A DNA stretch of 60,638 nt from Burkholderiaceae bacterium (GTDB lineage Bacteria > Pseudomonadota > Gammaproteobacteria > Burkholderiales > Burkholderiaceae_D), in assembly GCA_018882935.1 (NCBI GenBank), contig VERA01000006.1, positions 1-60,638 on the forward strand. Direction: 5' to 3'. A program made the position numbers and the translations under genes. Below are positions 24,650-33,708 of the stretch, piece by piece. Below the pieces are notes generated by a model that was not told the origin of the DNA, made no database searches, and worked only from the letters and a program-made list of their open reading frames with translations. The first letter of the stretch is position 1. Every line of letters starts with the position of its first letter.

Positions 24650-25468
24650 TTGTCGGCAGCTCACGTGTCTCACTTCGTCGATATCCGCGATCTGCACTTT
24701 GGCTACAACGAGCGCGCTATTCTGTCCGGGCTCACGATGCAGTTCGAGCGCGGCAAGGTGATCGCCGTCATGGGCGGCTCCGGCTCGGGCAAGACCACTG
24801 TACTGCGACTGATTGGCGGTCAGATCACCGCCCAATCGGGGAGCGTTACGGTCGATGGCCAAGAGGTCGCTGCGCTTGATCAGCCAGGCTTGTATCGCTT
24901 GCGCCGCCGCATGGGTATGCTGTTTCAGCACGGCGCCTTGTTCACCGACTTGTCGGTGTTTGACAATGTCGCGTTTCCGTTGCGCGAACATACTGCGCTA
25001 CCCGAGTCCATGATCCATGATCTGGTGCTGATGAAACTTCATGCAGTGGGCTTGTCCAATGCGGCGTCGCTCAAGCCGAGCGAGATCTCAGGGGGTATGG
25101 CACGACGGGTAGCGCTTGCGCGTGCGGTGGCGCTTGATCCGCAGCTGATCATGTACGACGAGCCATTCGCCGGCCTGGATCCGATTTCAATGGGTGTCAC
25201 CGCCAATTTGATTCGCAAATTGAATGATGCTTTGGGCTCGACCTCGATACTGGTATCGCATGATGTCAACGAGTCTTTTCTGATTGCAGACCATGTCTAT
25301 TTTTTGTCGCAAGGGCGTATCGTTGCGCACGGCACACCGCAGCAGATGCGTGCCTCGGATGACCCATACGTCAGGCAGTTCGTGCATGCGCAGGCAGACG
25401 GACCGGTACCCTTTCACTACCCGGGTCGCTCGATCGACGAGCTTCTTGGCGTAACCCGTCAATCATGA
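24650..25468 (+). CDS. mlaF: Phospholipid transport ABC ATPase
   Basis: ATPase of the MlaFEDB complex, which moves phospholipids between inner membrane and periplasmic MlaC to keep outer-membrane asymmetry. About 272 residues. Walker A GGSGSGKTT, signature ISGGMARRVALARA and Walker B LIMYDEPFAGLDP are intact. The start is uncertain: TTG at 24650 or GTG at 24665 (VSHFVDIRDL), neither with a strong ribosome site. Its stop overlaps the mlaE start (ATGA). It is first in a long co-oriented run. Confidence 0.93.
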   Translation: MSAAHVSHFVDIRDLHFGYNERAILSGLTMQFERGKVIAVMGGSGSGKTTVLRLIGGQITAQSGSVTVDGQEVAALDQPGLYRLRRRMGMLFQHGALFTDLSVFDNVAFPLREHTALPESMIHDLVLMKLHAVGLSNAASLKPSEISGGMARRVALARAVALDPQLIMYDEPFAGLDPISMGVTANLIRKLNDALGSTSILVSHDVNESFLIADHVYFLSQGRIVAHGTPQQMRASDDPYVRQFVHAQADGPVPFHYPGRSIDELLGVTRQS

Positions 25469-26241
25469 TTGATTGGCTTGCCAGCATCGGTAGTCAAGTT
25501 CGAGGTGGGCTTGCCAACCTTGGTTTGCAAATGCGCACCTTGCTCGCGATGCTGCGGGCCAGCGGCGGTTTGTTGCGGCGCCCGCGTCTGGTCACGGATC
25601 AGGTACATTTCATTGGCAATTACTCGCTGGTGATCATTGCAGTCTCAGGCTTGTTTGTCGGCTTTGTGCTGGGCTTGCAGGGGTACTACACCTTGAACAA
25701 GTATGGCTCGGAGCAGGCGCTCGGGCTACTGGTCGCATTGTCACTGGTACGCGAATTGGGACCGGTAGTAACAGCCTTGTTGTTCGCTGGTCGAGCGGGT
25801 ACGTCGCTCACTGCCGAGATTGGCTTGATGAAAGCAACCGAGCAGCTCGCGGCGATGGAGATGATGGCGGTTGACCCGCTGGCCCGGGTACTGGCGCCGC
25901 GTTTCTGGGCAGGGGTGATTGCCATGCCGCTATTAGCGGCAGTCTTCTCTGCAGTCGGTGTGCTGGGCGGATATGTCGTTGGCGTTGTGTTGATCGGCGT
26001 TGACGAGGGCGCGTTCTGGTCGCAGATGCAGGGCGGGGTAGAGTTGTGGGCCGATATCGGTAACGGCGTGCTGAAAAGTGTGGTGTTTGGTATAGCGGTA
26101 AGCTTTATCGCGCTCTACCAGGGTTACGTCGCAGCGCCAACCCCTGAGGGTGTGGCGCGCGCTACCACGCGCACGGTAGTGATCGGATCATTGATGGTGC
26201 TGTGGTTGGATTTTTTGCTGACCGCACTCATGTTTTCTTGA
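25465..26241 (+). CDS. mlaE: Phospholipid transport permease
   Basis: Inner-membrane permease of the Mla complex. 258 residues with five to six hydrophobic segments. The stretches VREIGP-like VRELGPVVTALLFAGRAG and EIGLMKATEQLAAMEMMAVDP are the conserved MlaE coupling region. The ATG overlaps mlaF, and mlaD follows after 12 bases. Confidence 0.95.
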   Translation: MIDWLASIGSQVRGGLANLGLQMRTLLAMLRASGGLLRRPRLVTDQVHFIGNYSLVIIAVSGLFVGFVLGLQGYYTLNKYGSEQALGLLVALSLVRELGPVVTALLFAGRAGTSLTAEIGLMKATEQLAAMEMMAVDPLARVLAPRFWAGVIAMPLLAAVFSAVGVLGGYVVGVVLIGVDEGAFWSQMQGGVELWADIGNGVLKSVVFGIAVSFIALYQGYVAAPTPEGVARATTRTVVIGSLMVLWLDFLLTALMFS

Positions 26242-26253
26242 AGAGGAAACCGG

Positions 26254-26730
26254 ATGCAACGTAAATCCTTGGATGTGTGGGTCGGCTTGTTCGTCGTGCT
26301 TGGTGCGCTTGCGATCCTGTTTCTCGCCCTTAAAGTCGGTAACCTGAGCGCGATGAGCTTGGGCCCAAGCTATACCCTGGTGGCACGTTTCGACAACATC
26401 GGCGGTCTCAAGCCGCGGGCGCCAGTGAAAAGCGCGGGTGTGGTGGTGGGCCGCGTAGAGTCGATCGGTTTTGATGACCGCACTTTTCAGGCGACGGTTA
26501 CGCTGCGCATGCAAGCCGATGTGAAATTCCCGCGCGATAGTGCCGCCAAAATTCTTACTTCGGGTTTATTAGGTGAGCAGTACATCGGGCTTGAGGCGGG
26601 TGCAGATGACAAAAGTTTTAGCCAGGGCGACCGAATTAGTAATACGCAGTCGGCGATTGTGCTCGAAAATTTAATCAGCCAGTTTTTGTTCAGCAAAGCT
26701 GCCGAGGGAAGTAAGGGAGAAGAAAAATGA
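26254..26730 (+). CDS. mlaD: MCE-domain phospholipid carrier protein
   Basis: Anchored periplasmic MCE protein that forms a hexameric ring on MlaE. 158 residues: one N-terminal membrane helix (VGLFVVLGALAILFLAL) and a single MCE domain (about residues 38-118, with YTLVARFDNIGGLKPRAPVK and the GLLGEQYIGL loop). The stop overlaps the mlaA start as ATGA. Shorter C-terminus than the E. coli protein, otherwise standard. Confidence 0.95.
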   Translation: MQRKSLDVWVGLFVVLGALAILFLALKVGNLSAMSLGPSYTLVARFDNIGGLKPRAPVKSAGVVVGRVESIGFDDRTFQATVTLRMQADVKFPRDSAAKILTSGLLGEQYIGLEAGADDKSFSQGDRISNTQSAIVLENLISQFLFSKAAEGSKGEEK

Positions 26731-27431
26731 GTCCGACCAAAGCGCTTGTGAGGCGAAGTGCGCTTGTCTTGTGTCTGTGCCTGAGTGCCTGCGCGACGCC
26801 AATGGCGGATCGTTCCGATCCCCGTGACCCCTATGAGAACTTCAACCGCAAGGTTTTTTTCGTTAATCAGGTCGTTGATCAAGTGCTCGTTAAACCAGTC
26901 GCCAAGGGCTATAGCAACTACCTACCTGAGTTTATTCAAAATACCGTCGGAAACTTTTTCGGCAATCTCGCCGATGTGTGGACCGCTGTTAACAATTTCC
27001 TGCAGGCGAAGCCACGTGAGGGCTTGCAGGATACCGGGCGGGTAGCGGTGAATACAGTGCTGGGTATTGGTGGTCTGGCTGATGTCGCCACCAAGCTGGG
27101 TTTGCCAAAGCACCAGGAAGATTTTGGGCAGACGCTGGGCGTATGGGGCGTGAAGCCGGGCCCCTACGTCATGCTGCCGGTGTTCGGCCCCAGCACGATG
27201 CGAGACACCTTCGCCAAGCCCCTCGACTTGTATGCTGATCCTGTGAACCAGGTCGGTAGCACTCGGGTTGAGTATTCTTTGCGGGCAACGCGTTTGGTAG
27301 ACGATCGCGCACGCTTATTGCCCACCACTGACATGATCGAGAAGGTAGCGCTCGACCCCTATCAATTCGTACGCGATGCGCATTTTCAGCAACGCGAAGC
27401 CAGAATTCTGGATGCGCAGCTAGAGCAGTAA
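26727..27431 (+). CDS. mlaA: Outer-membrane phospholipid-removing lipoprotein (VacJ)
   Basis: Outer-membrane lipoprotein that extracts misplaced phospholipids and hands them to MlaC. 234 residues. The lipobox LSAC puts the lipidated cysteine at residue 22. The family hallmarks DPYENFNRKVF, TVGNFFGNLADVWTAVNNFLQ and the ring motif GPYVMLPVFGPSTMRD are present. In E. coli this gene is unlinked; here it lies inside the mla operon between mlaD and mlaC. Confidence 0.95.
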   Translation: MSPTKALVRRSALVLCLCLSACATPMADRSDPRDPYENFNRKVFFVNQVVDQVLVKPVAKGYSNYLPEFIQNTVGNFFGNLADVWTAVNNFLQAKPREGLQDTGRVAVNTVLGIGGLADVATKLGLPKHQEDFGQTLGVWGVKPGPYVMLPVFGPSTMRDTFAKPLDLYADPVNQVGSTRVEYSLRATRLVDDRARLLPTTDMIEKVALDPYQFVRDAHFQQREARILDAQLEQ

Positions 27432-27453
27432 GCAGGCATCGCGGCTGGCTCGG

Positions 27454-27515
27454 GCGCCGACCGGCGCGTTGAGATTTAGTTATCATAAGGGTCTGCGCAC
27501 GCTGAGGCGCCTTAT
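27454..27515 (+). other. Hairpin-forming leader between mlaA and mlaC
   Basis: The 98-base gap holds two potential stems: GCGCC / GGCGC (27454-27467, 4-base loop) and ATAAGG / CCTTAT (27485-27515, 19-base loop). Neither has a T run, so neither looks like a full terminator. They may set mRNA processing or the relative output of mlaC. Confidence 0.3.
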
Positions 27516-27529
27516 CTGCTGGAAGCCCG

Positions 27530-28174
27530 ATGACCATCCTGCTCAACCGATTTATCGCTTTACTCGCCTTGGCTATCTCCGCTTGGGCCGGCCAAGCCGC
27601 CGCGCAAGAGGCCCCAGATGCGCTGATCAGGCGCGTTAGCGAAGAAATCCTTGCCATAGCTAAAACCGATAAACAGGTTCAGGCGGGCAACCAAGAGCGA
27701 ATCATGGAGGTAGTGCGCGCCAAGGTACTGCCGCATGTGAATTTTCAGCGCATGACGCAGCAGACCGCCGGACGCTACTGGCGCGAGGCAACCCCCGAGC
27801 AGCAGGCAGCGCTGACCAATGAATTCAAGATGCTGCTGATCTATACCTATGCCGGAGCAATCGCACAGATTCGTAATCAAACGCTTGAATTCAAGCCGAT
27901 GCGTGCTGCGCCGGACGATACCGAGGTTGAGGTACGCACCGCCGTGATTCAAGCGCGCGGCGAGCCCATACAGTTGAACTACCGCCTCGAGAAGGGACCG
28001 AGTGGTTGGAAGATTGTCGATGTCAATATTTTGGGGGCCTGGTTGGTTTTCACCTACCGCAACAGCTTTGCAGCCGAGATTCAAAAGGGTGGCATCGACG
28101 GATTAATCAAGACTTTGGCCGAGCGAAACAAAAAACTGTCGGTGACGCCACCCGCGCCCGTCATCAAGAGCTGA
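27530..28174 (+). CDS. mlaC: Periplasmic phospholipid-binding protein
   Basis: Soluble periplasmic shuttle for phospholipids between MlaA and MlaFEDB. 214 residues with a Sec signal peptide (FIALLALAISAWAGQAAA, cleavage near residue 24). The region VLPHVNFQRMTQQTAGRYWR and YRLEKGPSGWKIVDVNILG with a C-terminal KTLAERNKK fit the MlaC/Tgt2 family. mlaB begins one base after its stop. Confidence 0.93.
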   Translation: MTILLNRFIALLALAISAWAGQAAAQEAPDALIRRVSEEILAIAKTDKQVQAGNQERIMEVVRAKVLPHVNFQRMTQQTAGRYWREATPEQQAALTNEFKMLLIYTYAGAIAQIRNQTLEFKPMRAAPDDTEVEVRTAVIQARGEPIQLNYRLEKGPSGWKIVDVNILGAWLVFTYRNSFAAEIQKGGIDGLIKTLAERNKKLSVTPPAPVIKS

Positions 28175-28175
28175 G

Positions 28176-28469
28176 ATGGCCTATACCCCGGTCAGCTTGA
28201 CCATGCACAACGCTGAGGCGGCGTTGGCGCAAGGAATGAGCGCCATCGTAGCCGGTGAGACCGAGGTTGATCTGGGCGCATTGCAGGGGTTTGACTCCGC
28301 CGCTATTGCTGTCCTGCTTGCGTGGCAGCGTGCCGCTCGAGCGGCCGGCAAGACGCTTCATATTTCCCGCCTGCCGGCCGGGCTTGCCAGCCTCGCCACG
28401 CTGTACGGCGTTGACCGGCTACTGCCACACGCATCGGAAGCCGAATTGCCCTTGGTAAATCCCCTATAA
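28176..28469 (+). CDS. mlaB: STAS-domain protein of the Mla complex
   Basis: Cytoplasmic STAS protein that binds MlaF and is needed for complex activity. 97 residues, covering one STAS fold. The segment LQGFDSAAIAVLLAWQRAA corresponds to the conserved D-S loop and following helix. It closes the mla set, placed right after mlaC as in E. coli. Confidence 0.88.
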   Translation: MAYTPVSLTMHNAEAALAQGMSAIVAGETEVDLGALQGFDSAAIAVLLAWQRAARAAGKTLHISRLPAGLASLATLYGVDRLLPHASEAELPLVNPL

Positions 28470-28532
28470 TCAAGGACTTTGCTTTCACCGGCGCGCGACC
28501 CCGCGCGTTTGCGCATCATCCCTTCCTCGCCC

Positions 28533-29459
28533 ATGACGGCCGCCATCCGGATTGACCAAGTCAAGAAACGCTTCGGCGCGCTGCAAGCGCTCGACGGTGT
28601 CTCGCTGGACATCGCCGCCGGCGAATTTTTCGGTCTGCTGGGCCCGAACGGCGCCGGCAAAACCACGCTCATCTCGATCATTGCCGGGCTTGCCCGCGCC
28701 GACCACGGCCGTGTCAGCATCCTTGGGCATGATGTGGTGAGTGACTTTCGCGCCGCCCGTCGCTCGATTGGCGTGGTACCGCAGGAGCTGGTGTTCGACC
28801 CCTTCTTCACCGTGCGCGAAACACTGCGCATGCAGTCCGGCTATTTTGGTATCTCTGGTAATGACGCCTGGATCGACGAGATCCTGCACGAGCTAGGGCT
28901 GACTGCAAAAGCGGACACGAATATGCGCGCGCTGTCCGGCGGCATGAAGCGGCGCGTGCTGGTTGCGCAGGCCTTGGTGCATAAGCCACCGGTGATCATG
29001 CTCGATGAGCCGACCGCAGGTGTAGATGTCGAGCTGCGTCAGACCTTATGGCGCTTTATCGGACGCCTCAATCGCGAGGGCCACACGGTGGTGCTCACCA
29101 CGCACTATCTCGAAGAGGCACAAGCACTGTGCAGCCGTATCGCGATGCTGAAAGCGGGCACCGTAGTCGCGCTTGATTCCACAGCGGCGCTGCTGAAACG
29201 CATCTCGGGCTCGCAACTGGTGGTGCGTCTCGCAGCGGGAGCTTTGCCGGCTTCACTCCACAGCTTGCTATCGCATCCGGAAGCACAGTCAGATGAGTCG
29301 ACAGGTGCGCGACAGTACACGCTCAGAGTGACGCATCACGATGAGGTAGAGGGCATCCTTGCCCAGATTCGCCAAGCCGGTCTCGCCGTCGAAGATTTGC
29401 AGTTGCATCAGGCGGATCTGGAAGATGTGTTCATACAGATCATGGGGGGTGCGCAATGA
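28533..29459 (+). CDS. ABC-2 type exporter, ATP-binding protein (YadG-like)
   Basis: Cytoplasmic ATPase of an ABC-2 exporter. 308 residues from ATG at 28533 (MTAAIRIDQVKKRFG); upstream in-frame codons do not look like protein. Walker [10 protein letters not shown], signature LSGGMKRRVLVAQ and Walker B VIMLDEPTAGVDVE are present, followed by a C-terminal region of about 80 residues. Its stop overlaps the permease start (ATGA). It sits between mlaB and ibaG. The substrate is unknown; position suggests an envelope lipid or glycolipid role, which is inference only. Confidence 0.9.
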   Translation: MTAAIRIDQVKKRFGALQALDGVSLDIAAGEFFGLLGPNGAGKTTLISIIAGLARADHGRVSILGHDVVSDFRAARRSIGVVPQELVFDPFFTVRETLRMQSGYFGISGNDAWIDEILHELGLTAKADTNMRALSGGMKRRVLVAQALVHKPPVIMLDEPTAGVDVELRQTLWRFIGRLNREGHTVVLTTHYLEEAQALCSRIAMLKAGTVVALDSTAALLKRISGSQLVVRLAAGALPASLHSLLSHPEAQSDESTGARQYTLRVTHHDEVEGILAQIRQAGLAVEDLQLHQADLEDVFIQIMGGAQ

Positions 29460-30211
29460 CAGGGTTTCGCACCTTGCTGTACAAAGAGCTGCTGCGCTTC
29501 TGGAAGGTGGCAACGCAGACGCTCACAGCACCCATCGTGACCGCGATGCTGTACCTGCTGATTTTCGGCCATGTGCTGGAAGCGCATGTACAAGTGTTTC
29601 CCGGAGTCTCGTACACAGCGTTCCTGGTACCGGGCTTGGTGATGATGAGTGTCTTGCAAAATGCATTTGCCAACTCGTCGTCGTCATTGATTCAATCAAA
29701 AATCACCGGCAATCTGGTATTCATTTTGTTGACGCCGCTATCGCATTGGGAGATGTTCAGTGCGTATGTGCTGGCTGCCATGATTCGTGGTTTTGTGGTG
29801 GGGCTGGGCGTGATGCTGATCACGCTCTGGTTTACAAAACTGAGCTTTGTTGCGCCGCTGTGGATCATCGCATTCGCGCTACTCGGCGCCGCGATACTCG
29901 GCACCATGGGCCTCATCGCTGGTATCTGGGCAGAAAAATTTGATCAGTTGGCCGCTTTTCAAAACTTTTTGATTGTGCCCGCGACCTTTCTGGCCGGGGT
30001 GTTTTACTCAGTACACTCGTTACCGCCGTTCTGGTTAGCGGTATCGCACGCTAATCCGTTTTTCTACATGATTGATGGTTTTCGCTATGGCTTTTTCGGC
30101 CACTCGGATGTTGCGCCATTAACCAGCTTGATCATTGTGCTGGTGTTTTTTGTTGTGTTGTCATCGATCGCGGTCACGCTGTTAAAGCGGGGCTACAAGT
30201 TGCGTCACTAG
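29456..30211 (+). CDS. ABC-2 type exporter, permease (YadH-like)
   Basis: A 251-residue inner-membrane protein with six predicted segments and the ABC-2 signature region near residues 165-190 (AAFQNFLIVPATFLAGVFYS). It is coupled to the ATPase gene through ATGA and so forms a two-gene exporter of the YadGH/NodIJ type. 35 bases separate it from ibaG. Confidence 0.9.
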   Translation: MTGFRTLLYKELLRFWKVATQTLTAPIVTAMLYLLIFGHVLEAHVQVFPGVSYTAFLVPGLVMMSVLQNAFANSSSSLIQSKITGNLVFILLTPLSHWEMFSAYVLAAMIRGFVVGLGVMLITLWFTKLSFVAPLWIIAFALLGAAILGTMGLIAGIWAEKFDQLAAFQNFLIVPATFLAGVFYSVHSLPPFWLAVSHANPFFYMIDGFRYGFFGHSDVAPLTSLIIVLVFFVVLSSIAVTLLKRGYKLRH

Positions 30212-30246
30212 ACGTCTCTGAGACAAATTTTTCATGAGGTTGAATC

Positions 30247-30483
30247 GTGCTACCCACCCCTGATCTGATCAAAAACTATATTGCCTCCGGGCTCGAGTGC
30301 ACGCATCTTGAAGTCGACGGTGACGGTCAGCATTTCACCGCGATTATCGTTTCGCCCGCGTTTGCCGGTAAGCGTCTGATACAGCGCCATCAGTTAGTCT
30401 ATGCTGCGCTAGGCGACCGCATGAAGGCAGAGATACACGCGCTGTCGATGAAAACCTTAACGCCTGAGGAGTACCAGGCGTAA
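30247..30483 (+). CDS. ibaG: BolA-family protein, IbaG type
   Basis: Small BolA-like protein that pairs with monothiol glutaredoxins to bind 2Fe-2S clusters; linked to acid stress and envelope lipids. 78 residues starting at GTG. The helix-turn region [21 protein letters not shown] with conserved histidine and the end TLTPEEY are typical. The last base of its stop is the first A of murA (TAATG), the same ibaG-murA pairing as in E. coli. A CGFS glutaredoxin is encoded in this window at 51503-51814. Confidence 0.92.
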   Translation: MLPTPDLIKNYIASGLECTHLEVDGDGQHFTAIIVSPAFAGKRLIQRHQLVYAALGDRMKAEIHALSMKTLTPEEYQA

Positions 30484-31733
30484 TGGATAAACTACTGATC
30501 CGCGGCGGCCACCGGCTCGCTGGCGAGATCGAGATCGCCGGCGCGAAGAACGCTGCGCTGCCCATTCTGTGCGCTGGTCTGCTGACCGCCGACACCCTTG
30601 CGCTTTCGAATGTACCGAAGCTGCAGGATGTGGCCACCATGCAGAAGCTATTGCGTCAGATGGGCTTGGCGATTGAAGACAAGGGCGCGGTACTTGAGTT
30701 GTGTGGGCGCGATGTCGCCAAGCTTGAGGCGCCCTATGAGATGGTGAAAACCATGCGCGCCTCTATCCTGGTGTTAGGGCCTTTGCTGGCGCGCTTCGGC
30801 GAGGCAAAAGTCTCTTTGCCTGGTGGATGCGCGATTGGCTCACGTCCAGTCGATCAGCACATCAAGGGTCTGCAAGCGATGGGCGCCGAGATTCGTATCG
30901 AGGCCGGCTACATTCACGCCAGAGCCAAGCGTCTCAAAGGTGCGCGTATTGTGACCGACATGATTACCGTCACCGGCACAGAAAACCTGATGATGGCCGC
31001 GAGCCTCGCGGATGGTGTAACGGTGCTGGAAAATGCGGCGCGCGAACCGGAGGTCAGCGACTTGGCCAACTTACTGGTCGCGATGGGTGCGCAGATTGAG
31101 GGTATTGGTAGTGATCGCTTGGTGATAACCGGCGTACCATCGCTTCATGCTGCAGCACACGCGGTGATTGCCGACCGGATCGAGACGGGCACGTTTTTGT
31201 GCGCAGTTGCCGCCACCGGCGGTGATGTTGTGCTCAAGCGTACGCGTGCTGACTTGCTCGACGCAGTCATTGATAAATTACGCGATGCGGGCGCAGTACT
31301 GACCTCAGGCGACGACTGGATCCGGGTTCAGATGTCTGGTCGACCAAAGCCTGTCAGCTTTCGTACTACCGAGTACCCGGGTTTCCCCACCGATATGCAA
31401 GCGCAACTCATGGCGCTTAATTGCATCGCTGAGGGGAGTAGCCGCGTCACCGAGACGATTTTTGAAAACCGGTTCATGCATGTACAAGAGCTGAATCGGC
31501 TAGGCGCATCGATAGAGACAGATAGTTACACGGCGCTGGTGCATGGTGTTGGCAAGCTGATTGGCGCGCCTGTGATGGCGACTGATTTACGCGCATCGGC
31601 ATCACTGGTGATTGCGGGTTTGGCTGCAGAGGGCGAGACACTGGTCGACCGCATATATCATCTCGATCGTGGTTATGATCGTATGGAAGCCAAGCTATCT
31701 GCGGTGGGCGCAGATATACAAAGAATTCGATAA
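30483..31733 (+). CDS. murA: UDP-N-acetylglucosamine 1-carboxyvinyltransferase
   Basis: First committed enzyme of peptidoglycan synthesis, adding enolpyruvate to UDP-GlcNAc. 416 residues. The fosfomycin-reactive cysteine is Cys116 in [15 protein letters not shown], and the opening [16 protein letters not shown] is standard. It overlaps ibaG at its start and hisG begins two bases after its stop, so cell-wall and histidine genes share a transcript. Confidence 0.97.
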   Translation: MDKLLIRGGHRLAGEIEIAGAKNAALPILCAGLLTADTLALSNVPKLQDVATMQKLLRQMGLAIEDKGAVLELCGRDVAKLEAPYEMVKTMRASILVLGPLLARFGEAKVSLPGGCAIGSRPVDQHIKGLQAMGAEIRIEAGYIHARAKRLKGARIVTDMITVTGTENLMMAASLADGVTVLENAAREPEVSDLANLLVAMGAQIEGIGSDRLVITGVPSLHAAAHAVIADRIETGTFLCAVAATGGDVVLKRTRADLLDAVIDKLRDAGAVLTSGDDWIRVQMSGRPKPVSFRTTEYPGFPTDMQAQLMALNCIAEGSSRVTETIFENRFMHVQELNRLGASIETDSYTALVHGVGKLIGAPVMATDLRASASLVIAGLAAEGETLVDRIYHLDRGYDRMEAKLSAVGADIQRIR

Positions 31734-31735
31734 GC

Positions 31736-32389
31736 ATGAACCAGAGCCTGACATTAGCCTTATCCAAGGGCCGCATTTTTGATGAGACCTTGCCGCTACT
31801 CGAGGCGGCGGGCATTACCGTCTCGGATGACCCTGAAAAATCGCGTAAGCTGATCTTGCCCACAAGCGATGCAGCGATTCGTGTGGTGATTGTGCGCGCA
31901 TCTGATGTGCCCACTTATGTGCAGTACGGCGCTGCTGATTTTGGCGTGGCGGGTAAAGACGTACTGCTGGAACACGGCGGCGAGGGTTTGTATCAGCCGG
32001 TTGATTTGGCTATTGCGAAATGCCGTATGTCGGTAGCAGTGCCTGCAGGTTTTGACTACGCCAGCGCAGTACGTCAAGGTGCGCGCCTGCGCGTCGCGAC
32101 CAAATATGTGAATGTCGCGCGTGAGCACTTTGCTGCCAAAGGCGTGCATGTGGATTTGATCAAACTGTACGGCTCAATGGAGCTGGGGCCGTTGGTGGGC
32201 TTGTCAGATGCGATCGTGGATTTAGTATCGACGGGCAGTACACTGCGCGCGAATCACTTGGTCGAGGTTGAGCAGATCATGGATATTTCCTCGCGCTTGG
32301 TCGTCAACCGCGCTGCGCTGAAAACCAAACGTGAGAAACTCCAACCGATTATTGAAGCGTTTGAACGCGCTGCACAATCTAAAAAATAA
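31736..32389 (+). CDS. hisG: ATP phosphoribosyltransferase catalytic subunit, short form
   Basis: First step of histidine synthesis: joins ATP and PRPP. 217 residues, the short form, which needs the regulatory HisZ subunit (not in this window) for activity and histidine feedback. The opening [18 protein letters not shown] and the PRPP loop region [14 protein letters not shown] are present. It begins a complete hisGDCBHAFIE order. Confidence 0.96.
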   Translation: MNQSLTLALSKGRIFDETLPLLEAAGITVSDDPEKSRKLILPTSDAAIRVVIVRASDVPTYVQYGAADFGVAGKDVLLEHGGEGLYQPVDLAIAKCRMSVAVPAGFDYASAVRQGARLRVATKYVNVAREHFAAKGVHVDLIKLYGSMELGPLVGLSDAIVDLVSTGSTLRANHLVEVEQIMDISSRLVVNRAALKTKREKLQPIIEAFERAAQSKK

Positions 32390-32394
32390 TAGTT

Positions 32395-33708
32395 ATGTCT
32401 GTCACTATTCGTCGACTTGATACTGCTGATGCTGATTTCAACGCCAAGCTGATGGCCGTACTTGCATTTGAGGCTGCAGAGGATGAGGCTATCGATCGCG
32501 CTGCCGCGAACATACTCGCCGAGGTCAAGCGGCGTGGCGATGCTGCAGTACTCGAGTACACCCGTCAATTCGATCGACTGCCAGCGAGCAGTGTTACGGC
32601 ACTAGAAATCCCACACGCCGAGCTGCAAGCGGCGCTCGATGGCTTGAGCCCACAGCGTCGTGATGCACTTCAACAAGCGGCGGAGCGTGTTCGCATTTAT
32701 CACCAGCGACAGAAAGCCGAATGCGGTTCAGATGGCTTCAGCTTCACCGAGGCCGATGGCACGGTACTGGGCCAAAAAGTCACTGCGCTGGATAAGGTCG
32801 GTATCTATGTCCCGGGCGGCAAAGCGGCTTACCCTTCGTCGGTGTTAATGAACGCCATACCGGCCAAGGTGGCGGGTGTCGGTGAAGTGATCATGGTGGT
32901 ACCCACGCCTGACGGTACAAAGAATGAATTAGTGCTGGCGGCGGCGGCGATTGCCGGTGTTGATCGTGTGTTTACGATTGGTGGCGCGCAAGCCGTAGGT
33001 GCGCTGGCCTACGGCACCGCAACCATTCCGCAAGTCGATAAAATTGTTGGGCCGGGCAATGCTTATGTCGCTGCTGCCAAGCGACGCGTGTTCGGTACGG
33101 TCGGTATCGACATGATCGCCGGCCCCAGCGAGATTTTGGTGCTGGCCGACGGCAGCACACCGGCGGATTGGGTTGCGATGGATTTATTCTCGCAGGCTGA
33201 GCATGACGAGCTGGCGCAATCGATACTGGTTTGCCCCGATGCCGGTTATCTGGATCAGGTAGCTGCTAGCGTGAACAAGCTGATCGAAGCCATGCCGCGC
33301 AAAGCGGTGATTCATACCTCGCTGACCAACCGCGGCGCGATGGTCAAAGTGCGCGACATGGATGAGGCCTGCGAGATCGCCAACCTGATCGCCGCCGAGC
33401 ATCTGGAAATTTCTGCAGCAGAGCCCACGCAGTGGGCAGACAAAATACGCCACGCAGGTGCGATGTTTCTCGGTCGTTTTTCGTCGGAGTCGCTGGGCGA
33501 TTACTGCGCTGGCCCCAACCACGTACTGCCGACGTCACGCACCGCGCGATTTTCATCGCCGCTGGGTGTGTACGACTTCCAGAAGCGCTCCTCCATCATC
33601 CATGTCAGCGCCGCTGGTGCGCAAACGCTGGGTAAGGTCGCCGCAGAGCTCGCCTATGGCGAGGGCTTGCAGGCGCATGCGCGCTCAGCCGAGATGCGTT
33701 TCGAGTGA
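32395..33708 (+). CDS. hisD: Histidinol dehydrogenase
   Basis: Zinc- and NAD-dependent enzyme doing the last two oxidations, histidinol to histidine. 437 residues. Family regions [33 protein letters not shown] and [14 protein letters not shown] are intact, with [11 protein letters not shown] supplying the catalytic and metal-ligand residues. Its TGA overlaps the GTG candidate start of hisC. Confidence 0.97.
   Translation: MSVTIRRLDTADADFNAKLMAVLAFEAAEDEAIDRAAANILAEVKRRGDAAVLEYTRQFDRLPASSVTALEIPHAELQAALDGLSPQRRDALQQAAERVRIYHQRQKAECGSDGFSFTEADGTVLGQKVTALDKVGIYVPGGKAAYPSSVLMNAIPAKVAGVGEVIMVVPTPDGTKNELVLAAAAIAGVDRVFTIGGAQAVGALAYGTATIPQVDKIVGPGNAYVAAAKRRVFGTVGIDMIAGPSEILVLADGSTPADWVAMDLFSQAEHDELAQSILVCPDAGYLDQVAASVNKLIEAMPRKAVIHTSLTNRGAMVKVRDMDEACEIANLIAAEHLEISAAEPTQWADKIRHAGAMFLGRFSSESLGDYCAGPNHVLPTSRTARFSSPLGVYDFQKRSSIIHVSAAGAQTLGKVAAELAYGEGLQAHARSAEMRFE

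Noticed and set aside
28446-28470. TATAAT at the end of mlaB as promoter of the ABC exporter
   Set aside because: The nearest -35-like TTGCCC is only 13 bases away; no acceptable pair, and the genes look co-transcribed.
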